Of a stretch of 64,000 bases of DNA, positions 1 through 13,400 are shown piece after piece. The notes beneath the pieces are model-generated. The model was given only the letters and a program-made list of their open reading frames with translations. It did not search any database and was not told the DNA's origin. The translations under genes were made by a program, and so were the position numbers. The stretch is from Climacium dendroides (lineage: Eukaryota > Streptophyta > Bryopsida > Hypnales > Climaciaceae): contig OX467086.1 in the NCBI GenBank assembly GCA_950106755.1, positions 15,394,001-15,458,000 on the forward strand. Direction: 5' to 3'. Position 1 is the stretch's first letter; each line of letters starts with the position of its first letter.

Positions 1-1620
1 AAAAAATCTACATTTCTAAAAAAGAGTACGTGTGCACATGTTGTGACAAATTTTCCAAAAGATCCATTTAAAATTGACTTCGTAGGAACCCAGGCCCAAA
101 TTTTCAATTGATTATTTAATGACCATTTCATCCTTTAGTTAGGGGTTAATGCAACTCCTAAAATGGAATTGGATTCTAATCTTAGAAGAATATTAAATTT
201 GAGAAGGACAATCTCTCCTTTAGTGTTTGATAGACAACAATCATTGTACATCCACAATGATAGAAAAATAGGAAACATTGTAATTTTTGCTATTTTTAGA
301 AAAATTAAAAAGTCTGCACTCAACCAACTTTGTTTTGTATGTAAAATTATTTGATTTTGTGTGATCATCATTTCTTATTTTTGGAGTGACCTATAAGAAA
401 ATTAAACACTTAAAGTCATATTTTAAATCAAATATTGTAAATTGTCATTCAATAAAGTTTAAAATTTATGAAATTTTTACCACATGTTCCTAAAAAGGAT
501 TCTTATTATACCAACCAAAAAATGTTGTAAATTTTGTTAGTAAAAAGTATAAAAAATTAATTTGTATTGAGAAATTTGTTTACGTTCAAATTAGATTTAC
601 AATTGATTTTAGAATCTATTTTAATACATAGAGTGTTACCAATACTTCAAGATGTATAACTTCTATTTTAAATCCACCAAATCTCAATTGGTTGAGATAG
701 TTATAATTTAAAAATGCATGAGGCTTTTTGAAAAACCCTTGTACCTCTTCTCTATCATCAACAAATATTCTTTCTTCTAAGAGCTATGTCTTTATACATG
801 GGCCCTATCAATTTTTCCTTTAAAGATGTTCTTATGTAATTCTAGCTAATTTATGTGTTGACATATGTAGGGGCCTTTTGTCAAATTTTGAGTGTCCATG
901 GGATCCTTTTGTCAATGACAATTACAACATTTTATGAACCAAGATATTTAAAGCCATAGAATAGCAAAGCCATGCATGCTTTATCTACCACCTACTTCCT
1001 TAAATTACCAAAACCACAATTAGAAATATTTTGAAGACCATCAACATCTTTATAAAAGCATTTGAAATTCCAATGCTTTAAAATCTAAAAACTTCTAATT
1101 GGGCTTCACTATCTAATAGCATGGGGAAAATGGAGCTCCAATTACAAAATAGAAGTTAAATTGAAGCTTAAATACGTTACTTATGGAATACTTTTACCAA
1201 AACAAAACCATCACTTTAATTTTTTGTACATGTGATTGGCCCAATCAATTACCCCTTTGATGCTTAAGCATCCATTGGGCGAAATATATCATGGAAAGAA
1301 GAAACAAATGTTTTATATTTGTAATCAATATTATAGATATTTTGGAGGAATTTTATTTTATTTATTATGATTTATTAAAAGAATTGGTCTTCCTATTTTT
1401 AATTTGAGCACTTAGAAATTAACAAACAACCTCTAATTAGAACAACTTCCAACTTATGGCAACTATCTATTCTTTGCAATGTCCAAACTTGTGAGGAATT
1501 TTGTTTGTTTTCCTTGATATACAATATATGGAGATCCATTTTGGTAGAGAAGTGCCCAAATTGAATTTCCATGTATGATTTGGAGAGGCTCAATCACCTT
1601 CAACTAATTATAAGACAACG
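1..1620. other. AT-rich intergenic DNA, no gene seen
   Basis: This stretch is strongly AT-rich and has stop codons throughout every frame. The only open frames are short, overlap on opposite strands and resemble no family I know. I see no tRNA, long repeat or transposon end in it. Confidence 0.6.
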
Positions 1621-1627
1621 CGTGGCA

Positions 1628-1885
1628 TTTTTTTTGACAAAGATCAATTTGTTTAAACCAAATTTGACCTTCACATAGAGTCCATTAATTGTTTGATAGA
1701 TTATGTTGTAGTGATCCTAAGAGTTGGGGTAGGGGAGTTTTTTTTTTCTCCTATAGGTGAGTACATTTTTTTGACAAAGATCAATTTGTTTAAACCAAAT
1801 TTGACCTTCACATTGGATAGATTATGTTGTAGTGATCCTAAGAGTTGGGGTAGGGGAGTTTTTTTTCTCTCCTATAGGTGAGTAT
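1628..1885. repeat. Two-copy tandem duplication of about 120-140 bp
   Basis: A block beginning with a T-run and tgacaaagatcaatttg, and ending in ggggtaggggag followed by another T-run, occurs twice in succession, from about 1,628 and again from about 1,768. The second copy lacks a segment of about 20 bp (agagtccattaattgtttg) present in the first. Apart from that indel the copies are nearly identical, so the duplication is recent. No gene is linked to it. Confidence 0.8.
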
Positions 1886-1999
1886 AGATGTAAAACCTTG
1901 CCCCATCTTTGGAACTGGTGGTTTTGTATGTTTGAACTTTCCCAACCACATATAATGACGATCTTTGTGAATTCAAAATTTTTGAAATAATTATTTTGG

Positions 2000-3218
2000 G
2001 CAAGGTAAAATTTGGAGCGGAGCTCCACATGTCCACCTTTTTGCCCTACGAAGAAGGCTCGACTAAATCCAAAGCCATTTCTGGCCTCCGTAAAAGGTTG
2101 AATTATGCTGATAATGGAACCTGCACAATTACTTCATCATCATCTCCTCGCCAGAGCCGCCAGGGAATTGCTGGGGAGCCTATTTAGCACACTTGAACAA
2201 AAACCAGCGGTGCCGAGTTTCATAGAAGGCGTTGAAGAATTTCTGTCGACCAAAATGCAGCAGCAGCGCAGCAGTAGTTAAGTTAGAGGCGTCTGTTGCG
2301 AGCTAAAGTTTCGAGAGCACGCCGGGAAATGCAGAAATTGTGGAGAGTCAAGGTATGCTGATTATGACAATTGCATCTTCACCTCTCAGAGCCAGAGCCG
2401 CGCCACGAGCATTGAAGCCTCGAAGCTGTTTGCTGCCCCCTGTTGCAAGGCCTTGTCAGTTTCCTCAACGTCGTGCCAGAAGAGAATATGTTGCTCGGAT
2501 GATGGCTCCTTTATATTAGGCTCGTCGGTGAGCTTCTGCGAATCGTCCACCCCAGACGCAGCAGTCCGGATTGTCCAAGGCTCGCAAGAACCACCAACTG
2601 CGTCGTGCATCCCGCCTCGTCGGGTCCCGAGGCCGTCTTTTTTTTTTTCCTCTCCAGGTTCTTGTAAGCTTAGGGTTTCTTGCCGCTGCTCATGCCTCGT
2701 TCTCCCTGTCTGTCTGCTGCTTAGGATAGCCTTGCCTGGTGTCCGACGCCACGGCATCCTGATCGTGCAGACGCTTGGATGCGTGCAGCGTGGTTAGGGT
2801 TTCGGTTCCTCTGTGTCCGCGTTTGATCAAGAACGGGTGAAACCCTAGCGCCCACGGGCGATGCGGTCCGTTGGCACCGCGGTGGCGATTGGCGATGCAG
2901 ATTGCTGAGCTGGTGCGCGGAGGAGTGTTTGCGTCGCCTTTTTGGGAGGCGCACCGCGTGGAGCGCGGGGTGATTGCGATTTAGGGTGTGCATGAGAGTT
3001 CGTCTGCGCAGGGGACGTGGAGCGATCGGGCTTGGGAATTGTTGGTCGGGAGCCGCGGGGCCAGCGTTTCGGGCCCAGGGGGACGGCGACGAGTCCGTGG
3101 GAATGCGGAGGCCCTGAGGGATTTCGAGGATTGGCGCCGGGGGCGGAGTGGGGAGGCCGCGAGGAGTTTATTGTGCATTGGGAGTGCATGAAGCGAGAAT
3201 GTTAAAAGCAGGTAAGAA
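2000..3218 (+). promoter_or_regulatory. GC-rich, CpG-rich region upstream of PIE1 (probable promoter and 5' leader)
   Basis: Base composition changes abruptly near 2,000 from AT-rich to GC- and CpG-rich and stays so to about 18.9 kb. No conserved coding sequence lies here; open frames on both strands look like by-products of the composition. I see no convincing TATA box. A consensus splice donor (AG then GTAAGA at 3,210-3,217) just before the chosen ATG means a 5' leader intron, or a different first coding exon, is possible. The TAA at 3,213-3,215 closes the PIE1 frame upstream of the ATG. Confidence 0.45.
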
Positions 3219-4451
3219 ATGCAACAGATTTCGTCGAAGCAACTGAAATGCTATGGGAGACGAAACCGTGCAAAGCCCGAGACCACCACCTCCAGCCTCG
3301 AATCCGGTCCTCCTGCGGTCCGGGATGTGAGGGGAGCCCCGTCGGTGTCGGAAGAGGTTCAGGCGCCCGCCGCAGCGAGCGTCCCGTCGGCGGAGGGTGT
3401 GGTTGCTCAGCCAGCGAAGCGGCATGCAGGCAGGGGCAGACCTAGAAAGGTCGTGGGTGGTCCGAAGCCGGGGGCGAAATCGCCCGGCGATGTGGCCAAC
3501 AAGAATGTGCCGACGACGAGGAGCTCGGCTGTCCGGCTGTTGGCTCCTGAAGGTCGGGAGGTCGTCCGGGATTCGACCCCCGTAGAGGAGTCGGTTTCGG
3601 AGGGTTCCACCTTGAAGACGACTCCGGGTCCGCCCCAGCCCCAGCCCCAGCCCCAGCCCCAGCCCCAGCCCCAGGAGAGAGTGCCGGTGAGAGTGAGGAT
3701 CGTGGGTCCGTTCAGCAATGGGGGCTCCAACCACCATGGCCGGAGCAAGAGCCTGGGTTCTGCTTCTCCCGGTTCTCAGAAGACGAGGGGCCAAATCGCG
3801 AGACAGGAAGCCCGGCGAGCTGCGGACGAGGAGACGCGCGGCGACGGAGTCCAGGGTGGTCGGGGAAGACCAGGTGAGGGGGAGGTGGTTCGTGAAGGGA
3901 ACGGCGAGTGGCCTCCGCATGAGGAGAGGGCGTTGGACGGAAATGGGAATCGTGAGAGTCTGGATGCAGGAGAGCCGGTCGTGGTCGAGGCGGAGCAGGG
4001 GCCCCCCGTTTCCGAGAAGAGAGCGGGTGGGAAGCATCATCGTCGTGAGAGGAGAGTTGCCGGAGAGCAGGTCGTGGAGAGGAGGGATGACTTGCGAGCG
4101 GCCATGGACAGCCGAGCGGGTGGAGGAGGGTCGCAGGGAGAGCGCGACGACGCAGTGGGGCAGGCGGTCGAGGAGAGGGAGGAGGGGGTGGGTGGAAAGT
4201 CTCATCGCGAGAGGAGAGATTCAGTGGACGGGGGGATGGGCAGGAGGCACGGGGGCCCATCCATTGCGGAGAAGAGCGTGGCTGGCAAACCCCATCGCGA
4301 GAGGAGGGACGGAGGTCTTTCCGGTGGAGACAGGGACGGCGTTGCTCTGCAGGGTACATTGGCGTCTCGTCGTCGGCTCCTGGCCTTGCAGAGACGGCAG
4401 CGCGAAGACGCGGTGCTGGCTGAGGCAGACGACGTCCTTCTGAAGCAAGAG
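3219..4451 (+). CDS. PIE1: PIE1 exon 1: low-complexity basic N-terminus
   Basis: Encodes residues 1-411. It has an AT-hook-like RGRPRK core at 72-77, a Pro-Gln dipeptide run encoded by CCCCAG repeats at 3,633-3,674, and three loose repeats around G-K-x-H-R-E-R-R near genomic 4,030, 4,195 and 4,290. The end at CAAGAG before GTGCGG gives phase 0, matching the HSA exon. The start is the first ATG after an in-frame TAA. The sequence is poorly conserved, so part of it could be leader or intron rather than coding. Confidence 0.6.
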
Positions 4452-7400
4452 GTGCGGCCCTTTTTTCATGAGCCCTTCATCCCATCTTGAGCCCTTGTGC
4501 TTTAGCTGGTTTTTGGATGGTAGGGTTTTGTTTTCGTCTCGACTTGTACGTCATTCCCGAATGACGCACCTTATGTCCGTCACGATCGTCGGGGTGGGTG
4601 GCATCCTGTGTGGGCATGGAGTATGGTCACGGAGCACCTCCGTTGGGTCCGATGCGTGTTGTGAATCGGTCGGTTGTCTCTTCCCCGTTGTCGAAATGGC
4701 GGTCCGGAGGATTGCGCATTTGGGACTGGGTTCTTGTCGGATCGCGTTGTGGTGAGCGGTGAGGTTGTCGTGGGAAACGAGGCCCGAGAGCGTTGGGTTG
4801 CAAGGAGTGGGCGTGGTGGTGAGGGACGTGCAGTACGCCCGTCTTGTTGTTGTTGTTGTTGTCTTAGTTGACGGGCAGGTCTGACCCGTTGTTTGGGAGT
4901 TGTTTGTGCAGTACTTGGAAGCGAACAAAGACAAGAAGGGGCTACCGAAGAGCAAGGAGCCCGTTCGACCGAAGACTCACTGGGATTTCGTGATCGAGGA
5001 GATGACTTGGCTGGCGAAGGTGGGCGAGTGTGTGTCTTGATTTGCTTGTTCTGTTTCCGCGGTTTTGTTTGCCGTTGGAGGAGTTTTGTCGATCGTTGGG
5101 ATCCGAGTCGAAGCGCCTTGGCCTGTTTTGTACTTCTGCCCTCGTGGGTCGTTTGTGTGGGTCTCTTGCGTGTCAGAGGTTGTCCAAGATGCTGCTTTTA
5201 CATCTGCTTTGGAGCCCCCGAAGGTGCGCAAGTGTTGTATTGAAGTGTGCTGACGCCTTGATGTGGTGGTGGTCCCATGTCAGGATTTCGAGAGGGAGCG
5301 GAAATGGAAGTTGAGTCAGGCGAAGAAGGTCTCTTTGCGTGTGAACCGGAGCAAGCTGGACGTGGTGGCCCGTGAGAATCGGCGATTGAAGGTGGGTGTG
5401 ATTCTCGGATCCCTTTTTTCGGTTTGATCGTGGTAATGGTTGTTGCGGTGTTTGTGAGGAGTGCCTGTGGATTTTTTCCCCCGTCGTGGTGGAGGAGCAT
5501 GTGGTTGTTATGAACGCTTTGAAATGTGTGTGTTTGCTGCTCAGGAGGAGGAGCAGCGAATGCGGCGAGTGGCGAGTAACATCGCGAAGGACGTGAAGAA
5601 GTTTTGGCTGAAAGTGGACAAGCTGGTAACGTCACTCCCGTCCGGGTCTTGGGTGGTGCTAGCAACTCATTTGTTCGGAGTACTTGGTGACGCGTGTATT
5701 GGGCTTTCCAGTTTTGTCGTGCTGTCCGGTCTTCGTCCCACGGACCAGTCGGTCGTCGATGTCGAGTGCCCGTTGCGTTTGTGATCCGTGGAGTTTCGAG
5801 GTGGTTGATTCTTGGAGGACCTGGCATCGTGCGTGGGGGCGATTCGGTGGGGTCGGTTTTCTCGGTTTCCGGAGGAGTCCGGTCGAGCCTTATCCGTCGT
5901 GGATGATGGGGAATTTTGCGAGGGGTGAGTGGTCAGGTCGTTTGTGCTGAATGGTCGATTTGTTTTCGGTTTTGGCAGGTTTCGTATAAGCAGCAACTAC
6001 TGGTGGAGGAGAGGAAGAAGAAGGCGCTGGACAAGCACCTGGACTTTTTGCTGGGCCAAACAGAGAGGTACGCGGTTTAGGGCTACTGGGTGTCGTCGCG
6101 TGTGATCTATTGTATGTTCCTCGTGATCACGGGGTTTGTCTTTTTACTGCGAGGGACAGCTGTGCATAATGGAGCGACCCCGGTGTAGGGTGTCGGGATT
6201 CGTTTTAGCAGTCGCTGTGATGGCGTAGCCGTTGTGAGTTCCTAGCTGAATGGCCATGTTGGGGCAGTTGCATTGCCATTCCGAGGGCGGGGGTGTTTCT
6301 CCCATTTGCACTGCTAGTGTTGGTTTTGATTGAGAAATGAGGGTTGGGACTGATGCGGGATGGGGTGGTGGTGGACTGTTTTGTTTAGGTATTCGACGAT
6401 GTTGGCCGAGAATCTTGGGGACACTGCGAGCGCACAGGAACCTGAAGGCGTTTTCCTGCTGCCTCCGGTTCCCGCGAAGGATGCCTTGCCTGTTGATGGA
6501 GGAGTTACGTCGGAGCCCGTCGCCGGTGGCGGCGATTTGGAGGGGTCTGTTGGGATGGAGATCGAGGGCGGCGCGGATGCCGATTTCATGGTCGAGGACG
6601 GAGAGGAGCTGGTAAGCCATGCGGAATGTCTTGTCTTTTTTTTTTTAATGTGGCGGAGGAAATGAGTAAAGTAGGCGGGCGAGGTTGGTGTTGAAACGGG
6701 TGATTAGCGTGTTGGGAGTGTTTGCACGGATGCCTTTGAGTTTCTCGGTGACTCCGTCGGAAGCGTGTGGATGGATCGAGAGTTGTCCATGTTGTGATAG
6801 CCCCTGTGCTTGTGACGCTCCCTAACGTTGGCATCCGCAGGAGGATGACGAAGCCACGTTAGAGGCGGACGAAGCTTTGATCACGGAAGATGAAAGGAAA
6901 GAGGAGCTCAGTGCATTGCAGCGGGAGAGTGAGCTTCCGCTGGAAGATCTTCTGAATGCGTACAAACTGATGAGAGGTTGGTTTTTTTTTGAGGCTTTTT
7001 CGGCTCGTTCCATGGGGTGTCACCAGCTTGAGCTTCTTGGACGTGTGCTTGTGGGCACGATGGGTAGGGGTTCTTCGTATTTGTTGATTGTTTTGGGTTT
7101 ACGACTTTGTCAGAGAGCCTGCCACGGGAAAGGTCCGGCCTGTTGTAGCGCTGTCGCGGACCTGTGTATCGGTTTGACAGGTCGTACAATAACGTGAGTT
7201 AGGAGGCATTTTGGTGGATTGATGTGTGGCTTGGGTGGAGTGGGACGGGAGAGGTTCTTGGGCGGTTTTAGGGATCTGAGTGGGAGGCGAGGAATCGGAT
7301 AGTAGTCTGAGTCCGAGTGGATTGCGTCTCGTGGTTTCTCAGGTGATTCCGTCAGCGAGTCAGAGGCATCGGAGGCATCGGAGGCATCGGAGGAGGAGAG

Positions 7401-10400
7401 CGGAGAAGCCGGCGGAGACGAGGAGTCCTCGGAGGGCGCGGGTGGTCCAGTGCCTGCGGACGCCCCAGTGAGCGACGAGTCGAAGAAGCATCCAGCGTCG
7501 ACCTCTGAAGGGTCCGGCGCAGATTTACCCGACGCCAGGGCGGTGGGAGGGAGCGTTTCCGTGGAGGGGCGTTTGGTTTCCGACCGTGGTGGACGTGTGG
7601 GGGATGTGGGTTCTTCGAGTCCGATTGCGGTCGCGAAGGGAGGGACGCCTGGAGTGGGCGTTGGCGTGGCAGCAGGTGCATTGTCAAGGTCCGAGGCGTC
7701 CGTGATCCCGGTGGACGAAGGTGAGGTCGGAGAAGCTGGTATGCGTGTGTCGGTCGGAGTTGCGCGGGGTTCCTATGGTAGTGGATCGGTTGAGTCTGGC
7801 GGAGAGTCGACGAAGCTGGTGGTGGAGCTGAGCCATCGGAATTTCGGAGGCGTGGGTCGGTCTTGGAGGGAGGTGAAATTGGAGGAACGGAGCCGTGTCA
7901 GTCCTCCGAAGTCTTTGGACGAGCGCGGCGCTGAGTTGCAGGTATGTCTATCCGTGTGCTGACGATTAAGTGCAGAAGTGATTTGCGGGATTCCATTATT
8001 TGAGGGATCGTTTCATGAGGATCTGGTACGTGGGACGACGAGAATCTTTGGGTGAGTGTGCGAGAGCGAGAAGAGTGGTTTGGAGGTCTTTCGATGGAGA
8101 TCAGGTCTCTTGGGCGTTTGAGTGGACGCGTGAGTTCTGGGAGGGCTTTGAACGCCGTCTGATTGGGTAGAGGCATGTGTTGTGCAGGATGACACGGACT
8201 ACGTCCCCTTCGCTTTAGCCGACGGGAGCGACGAGGTACTATGTGCTTCTGGCGTTTGCTTTGTACCGAATGAATCAGGGCGTGTGCATCGGGGAGAGCT
8301 CTCGTGCACTGTCTTATGCGTAGACCTGTGTGCGGAGTCTTGGGTTGTGTGCACTGCTTGGAGTGATTAGCGTGTGTCATGGCGGAATGTGTCGCCGTGT
8401 TATGTTTTTGTTTATTTGTCGAATCTGCGTGTCAGTCTTCCTCGTGCACATGCGTGGTTTGTTTGCTTCGTTGGAAGTCCATTTTGTCCGTGAGCCGCTG
8501 CTGCGTGTCGCACGGGGATGGTCGGGCTCGTAGGGTAGGGGTATTTGCAGTGCGGTGGGACGACGCTTGTGGATGTCTGACGGCTCGGTCGTCGTTGTCT
8601 CAGGCTGACGATGAGAGAACGCTGGAAGAAGAGGAGCGACTTGCGAAGGAAGAGGGCGACGGAGACGCGGACGAGGTGAGTGATGTTGTGTGTGCTGGTA
8701 GTGGGTGGTGTCCCAGTGCGATTTGCGTAGGTGGAATGGGGTTCCTTTGGTGTCGCGATGTGATGTACATGCATGCAAGGGGTGGTGCGTGGTGTTGCCG
8801 ACTGGAGATGGTTGAGGCACGCCGTAGGAGGTTGGTGAGTTGGTTACCGATTCGGAATACGCTGAGTTGCGTCGCGTGATGCATGTTTGTGTGGTGGTGG
8901 TGGTTGTAGATCGATGCGCTGAAGTTGGAGGGCGAGATGCCGTTGGAAGAGCTATTGGCGCAGTACCGATCTGTAAGTGCTCTTGAACGTTGGCTGTGGT
9001 GCATTCACATTTCTCACTTTGGGTAGGGGTTTGGTTTGAGCTCTTGGTGTGGGAGGAAGGAATGGCGAGTGTTTGCGTGGGTGGGAGCGAGGTCCAGTCT
9101 TCGTGATGCGTGCGGTTAGGTCGTTCCAGAGGCTGTCTTGCTGTCGGATCGGGCGGTGTGCCTTGGGCGCTATTTTCGTGTGGTAGGCGAACATTTTGGT
9201 TTGCGTGACGCGGGAGGTGAGTGGGCCTTGATTTTCGGGGATGAAGGGGTCGCCTGGTTGGAGTGTGGTCGTGGCGGATCTGGTTGGTTTGCGGGTGTCG
9301 TTCGTTCCGGATGGTTGCTGAAGCCGTGTTTTGCTTTGCGGCAGGATATGGCCGACGGTGGAGAAGAGAGTGACGATTTTTCGGAGGATCGTCGAGATCG
9401 TACGAGTGAAGCTGGCACGAGTGGGAGTGGTAGCGCCGAAGACGAAGACGACGTGGATGAGGATGCGCGGTACTCTTCGGACGTGAGAGAGAGGATGGGG
9501 GAACCGAGCACGAGTGGGCGGGATCACCGGGTCGCGTTGTCGAGCGCAGTGATAGACACGGCGGAGGTGAAGGAAGAGATCGTCGAGGCGAAGTTGTCGA
9601 GCCACGCCGTTGGAGCGTCCGGGAAGGTGTGGTCTCTGGACGATAGTGAGTCGCTGTGTGCGAGGGAGACGGGTCGCGTGTTGGGGTTGATGAGAGGAGT
9701 GGGGGGAGTTGTTTGACGTTGCAGTCGGGGCGGTGAATTGTGTAGTTGCGGGTCCTCGTTGACGTGAATGTGGGGCCTGCGTTTGGTCCTGTCTGCTGAT
9801 GTTGCGTGGTTTCATGGTGTGGTGAGATGTGATAGATGGACGTCCATGGAAGGGGGTTGTATTCTTCGGCCCATCCCTCGAGGAGGAATGGGTTGTCGGG
9901 AGCAGCGAGTTCGAAGGACTCGGTATCATCCACCGGTTTGTTGCTGGGAGTGTGGGACCCGGTGGATGCGGAGACCGCGGCAGCTGTGGCGAAGGTGAGC
10001 GAGGCCGCCAGACGTCGTGGCGATCGTATCCTGATGAGGTCGTCCGATGAAGGCATGCGAGTCCGGGAGTCCGGCGGGGAATCTGAGGCGAGGTCCGTTG
10101 CGAAGACGGGAGAAGCGGAGGAGAGTGAAGCCCGTGGTGACAAGGTGTCCCCGACCGCCCTACCTGTGACTGTGGACGGGGGCGTTGTAGCCACCTCCGA
10201 GGCAGTCGAGTCGGAGAATGCGGTCGATGGAGGTTCGGTGGAGGCCGTTGCGGGGGCCGGCTTTGACCTCCGCGGCGGAGACGAGAGTGCGGATGCGAAG
10301 GCCGTGGGTGTCGTCGAGGCGTCGAATGGTGCAGTGGCCGAGGAGAAGAAGAGCGAAGACCGTCTGGCGGATTTTGCCGCAGCTGCTCAATCGGCGCAAC

Positions 10401-13400
10401 CCACTGGGTACACGTTCTCGACGACGAAGGTGAAGACCAAGCTTCCGTTTCTGTTGAAGCATTCGCTGCGTGAGTACCAGCACATTGGTCTGGATTGGCT
10501 GGTGACGATGTACGAGAAGCGTCTGAACGGCATTCTGGCCGACGAAATGGGTCTGGGTAAGACGATCATGACGATCGCCTTGTTGGCTCACCTGGCTTGC
10601 GAGAAGGGCATCTGGGGCCCGCATCTGATCGTGGTGCCTACGAGCGTGATGCTGAACTGGGAGACGGAGTTCATGAAGTGGTGTCCTGCCTTCAAGATCC
10701 TGACGTATTTCGGCAGCGCGAAGGAACGTAAAGTGAAGCGTCAGGGTTGGTCTCGCGGCAACTCGTTTCACGTTTGCATCACGACGTACCGCTTGGTGAT
10801 CCAGGATGCGAAAGCCTTCAAGCGGAAGAAGTGGAAGTATTTGATCCTGGACGAAGCGCACCTGATCAAGAATTGGAAGTCTCAGAGATGGCAGACTCTG
10901 TTGAACTTCAATTCGAAGCGCCGTATTCTTCTGACGGGGACTCCGCTGCAGAACGATTTGATGGAGCTGTGGTCTCTGATGCATTTCCTGATGCCTCACG
11001 TGTTCCAGTCGCACCAGGAATTTCGCGACTGGTTCTCGAACCCGATCAGTGGGATGGTGGAGGGCGCGGACCAGGTACGGGCGCGGCCCTTTGTGTTGTT
11101 TGAGCTTGTGGGTATCCCTCGCGCGCCGCGCCCCGGTTGTGGGTCACGGAGGTGGAGTGCGTAGGGGGGGCGGGGGATCGGAGGGGTTTAGGATGTAGCG
11201 TGGTATGTCTGTCGTTTGTGGATGCCGGCAAGAGCGTGGTTTTGACTGTTCTGTGTGTGTGCGTGTTTCAGGTGAACAAGGAGCTTGTGGATCGTTTGCA
11301 CAACGTGCTGCGTCCGTTTCTGCTGCGTCGTTTGAAGAAGGACGTGGAGAAGCAGCTTCCCGGGAAATTCGAGCACGTGATCCGTTGCCGTCTTTCGAAG
11401 CGTCAGCGTAACCTGTACGAGGATTTCATGGCGAGCTCGGACACGCAGGCGACTCTTTCGAGCGGCAATTTTCTGGGCCTGATCAACGTGCTGATGCAGC
11501 TGCGCAAAGTGTGCAACCATCCGGACTTGTTCGAGGGCCGTCCGATCGTGTCGTCGTTCGACATGCCGGGCATCGAGTTACAGCTGAGCTCGGCCGCGTG
11601 CTCGGCCCTGTGCAGGGGCCCGTTGGAAGCTGTGGACCTGGAAGCGCTGAACCTTCAGTTCGGTGGTCTGGACGGAACGATGAGCAGGTGGGAGGCGGAG
11701 GAGGTCTCGAGGATCAAGACTCCGGGTCCGTTGATCGTGGAGCTGGCGAGTACGGGCGAGGACAGTTGGAAGGCGCAGGAGTCGCGGCAGAAGGCCAGCC
11801 GGGAGGTCCGCGGCGTGATCGATGAGATTCAGTGGGCCCTTCGGGACGAGAGGGAGAGGCGGAGGAGGGAGCGTGTTCTGGCGCTGTGGGCGGTGAACGA
11901 GTTGCGTTGCGGGCAGCAGCCTGTGTATGGATCCGACGTTTTGAGGAGGGTGGGGGTGTTGCACCCCGTGTACGACGTGCACCGGGTGGAAAGCCATCCG
12001 AGTCAGTACTTGGAGTTTTCGAGCATCTTGTCGGAAATGGTGCAGCTTCCGACGACTCGTTGCGAGCGCGTGATGGATTTGGTGACGGCGTTCATGTTCG
12101 CGATTCCTGCGGCTCGGGCTCCCGTTCCGGTGGCTTGGTGCAGCCATGCGATCGCCGGCGGGCCCGTTGTGAGTGGGTCGGTGTCGGAGGACGCGCTGCA
12201 GGAAGCGAGCCGGATGCTGGTCCCTCTGCGGCCCGTGGTGGTGCGCCGGCAGCTTTTTTTCCCGGACCGGCGTCTGCTTCAGTTCGACTGCGGGAAATTG
12301 CAGGAGCTGGCGTTGCTTCTGCGTCGCCTGAAATCGGAGGGTCACAGGGCGTTGATTTTCACTCAGATGACGAAGATGTTGGACGTGCTGGAGTCTTTCA
12401 TCAATTTGTACGGGTACACGTACATGCGTCTGGACGGTTCGACGAAGCCTGAGCAGCGTCAGATTCTGATGCAGCGCTTCAACACGAATCCCAAGATCTT
12501 TCTGTTCATTTTGTCGACGCGTAGTGGCGGCGTGGGCATCAATTTGGTGGGCGCGGACACCGTGATTTTCTACGACAGCGATTGGAATCCGGCGATGGAC
12601 TTGCAAGCCCAGGACCGTTGCCATCGCATTGGTCAGACTCGGGAGGTTCACATCTACCGCCTGATCAGCGAGAGCACGATCGAGGAGAACATTCTGAAGA
12701 AGGCGAACCAGAAGCGGATCCTGGACGATTTGGTGATTCAGAGCGGGAGTTACAACACGGATTTTTTCAAGAAGTTAGACCCGATGGAGCTGTTTTCCGG
12801 GCTGAAGGGGGTCAAGGTGGGTGGATCGTCGGACAAGATCCCCGGACCGGGCCGTGCAGCCGGCTCGGCCTCTTCTGGCGCGGGAAGTCCGGATGAAGCG
12901 AGCGCGAAGGCGTTCGAGCCCAAGGAGCTGTCGAGTGCCGAAGTGGAAGCGGCCTTGAAGAACGCGGAAGACGAGGCGGACTACATGGCCATGAAACGAG
13001 TGGAGCAGGAAGAGGCGGCGGAAAACCAGGAGTTCACGGAAGAGTTGTTCGCTGGTAATTTGGACGACGAAGATCTCGCGGACGATTTGGACGAGAACGG
13101 GAGGAGCGTCCGACCTCCGAGCGACGTGGCGTTGGTGGGTGGTCCTGCCGCCGGGGACAGGGTTTCGGAGGATGGCGGGGCGTTGGTGGGAACGGAGGAC
13201 CTTCCGTTCGGCGAGTCTTCCCTGCTTCCCACTGACGCCGACGAAGAGATGGACATGCTAGCGGACGTGCGTCAGATGGCCGCCGCCGCCGCGGCATCCG
13301 GACGTGGGAGCGTGTCCTTCGAAGACCAGCTGCGTCCGGTGGAGCGTTATGCGATGCGGTTTCTGGAAGTGTGGGATCCGCGAGTGGACAACTTGGCCGT

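Noticed and set aside
3168..4359. Antisense frames of 200-345 codons opposite PIE1 exon 1
   Set aside because: High GC removes stop codons on both strands. The sense frame ends in phase with the HSA exon; the antisense frames lead nowhere.
8377..10194. A 605-codon open frame on the minus strand, antisense to PIE1
   Set aside because: It is Thr/Pro/His/Arg-rich and is the antisense shadow of GC-rich codons and introns; it crosses PIE1 introns and exons alike and shows no domain.
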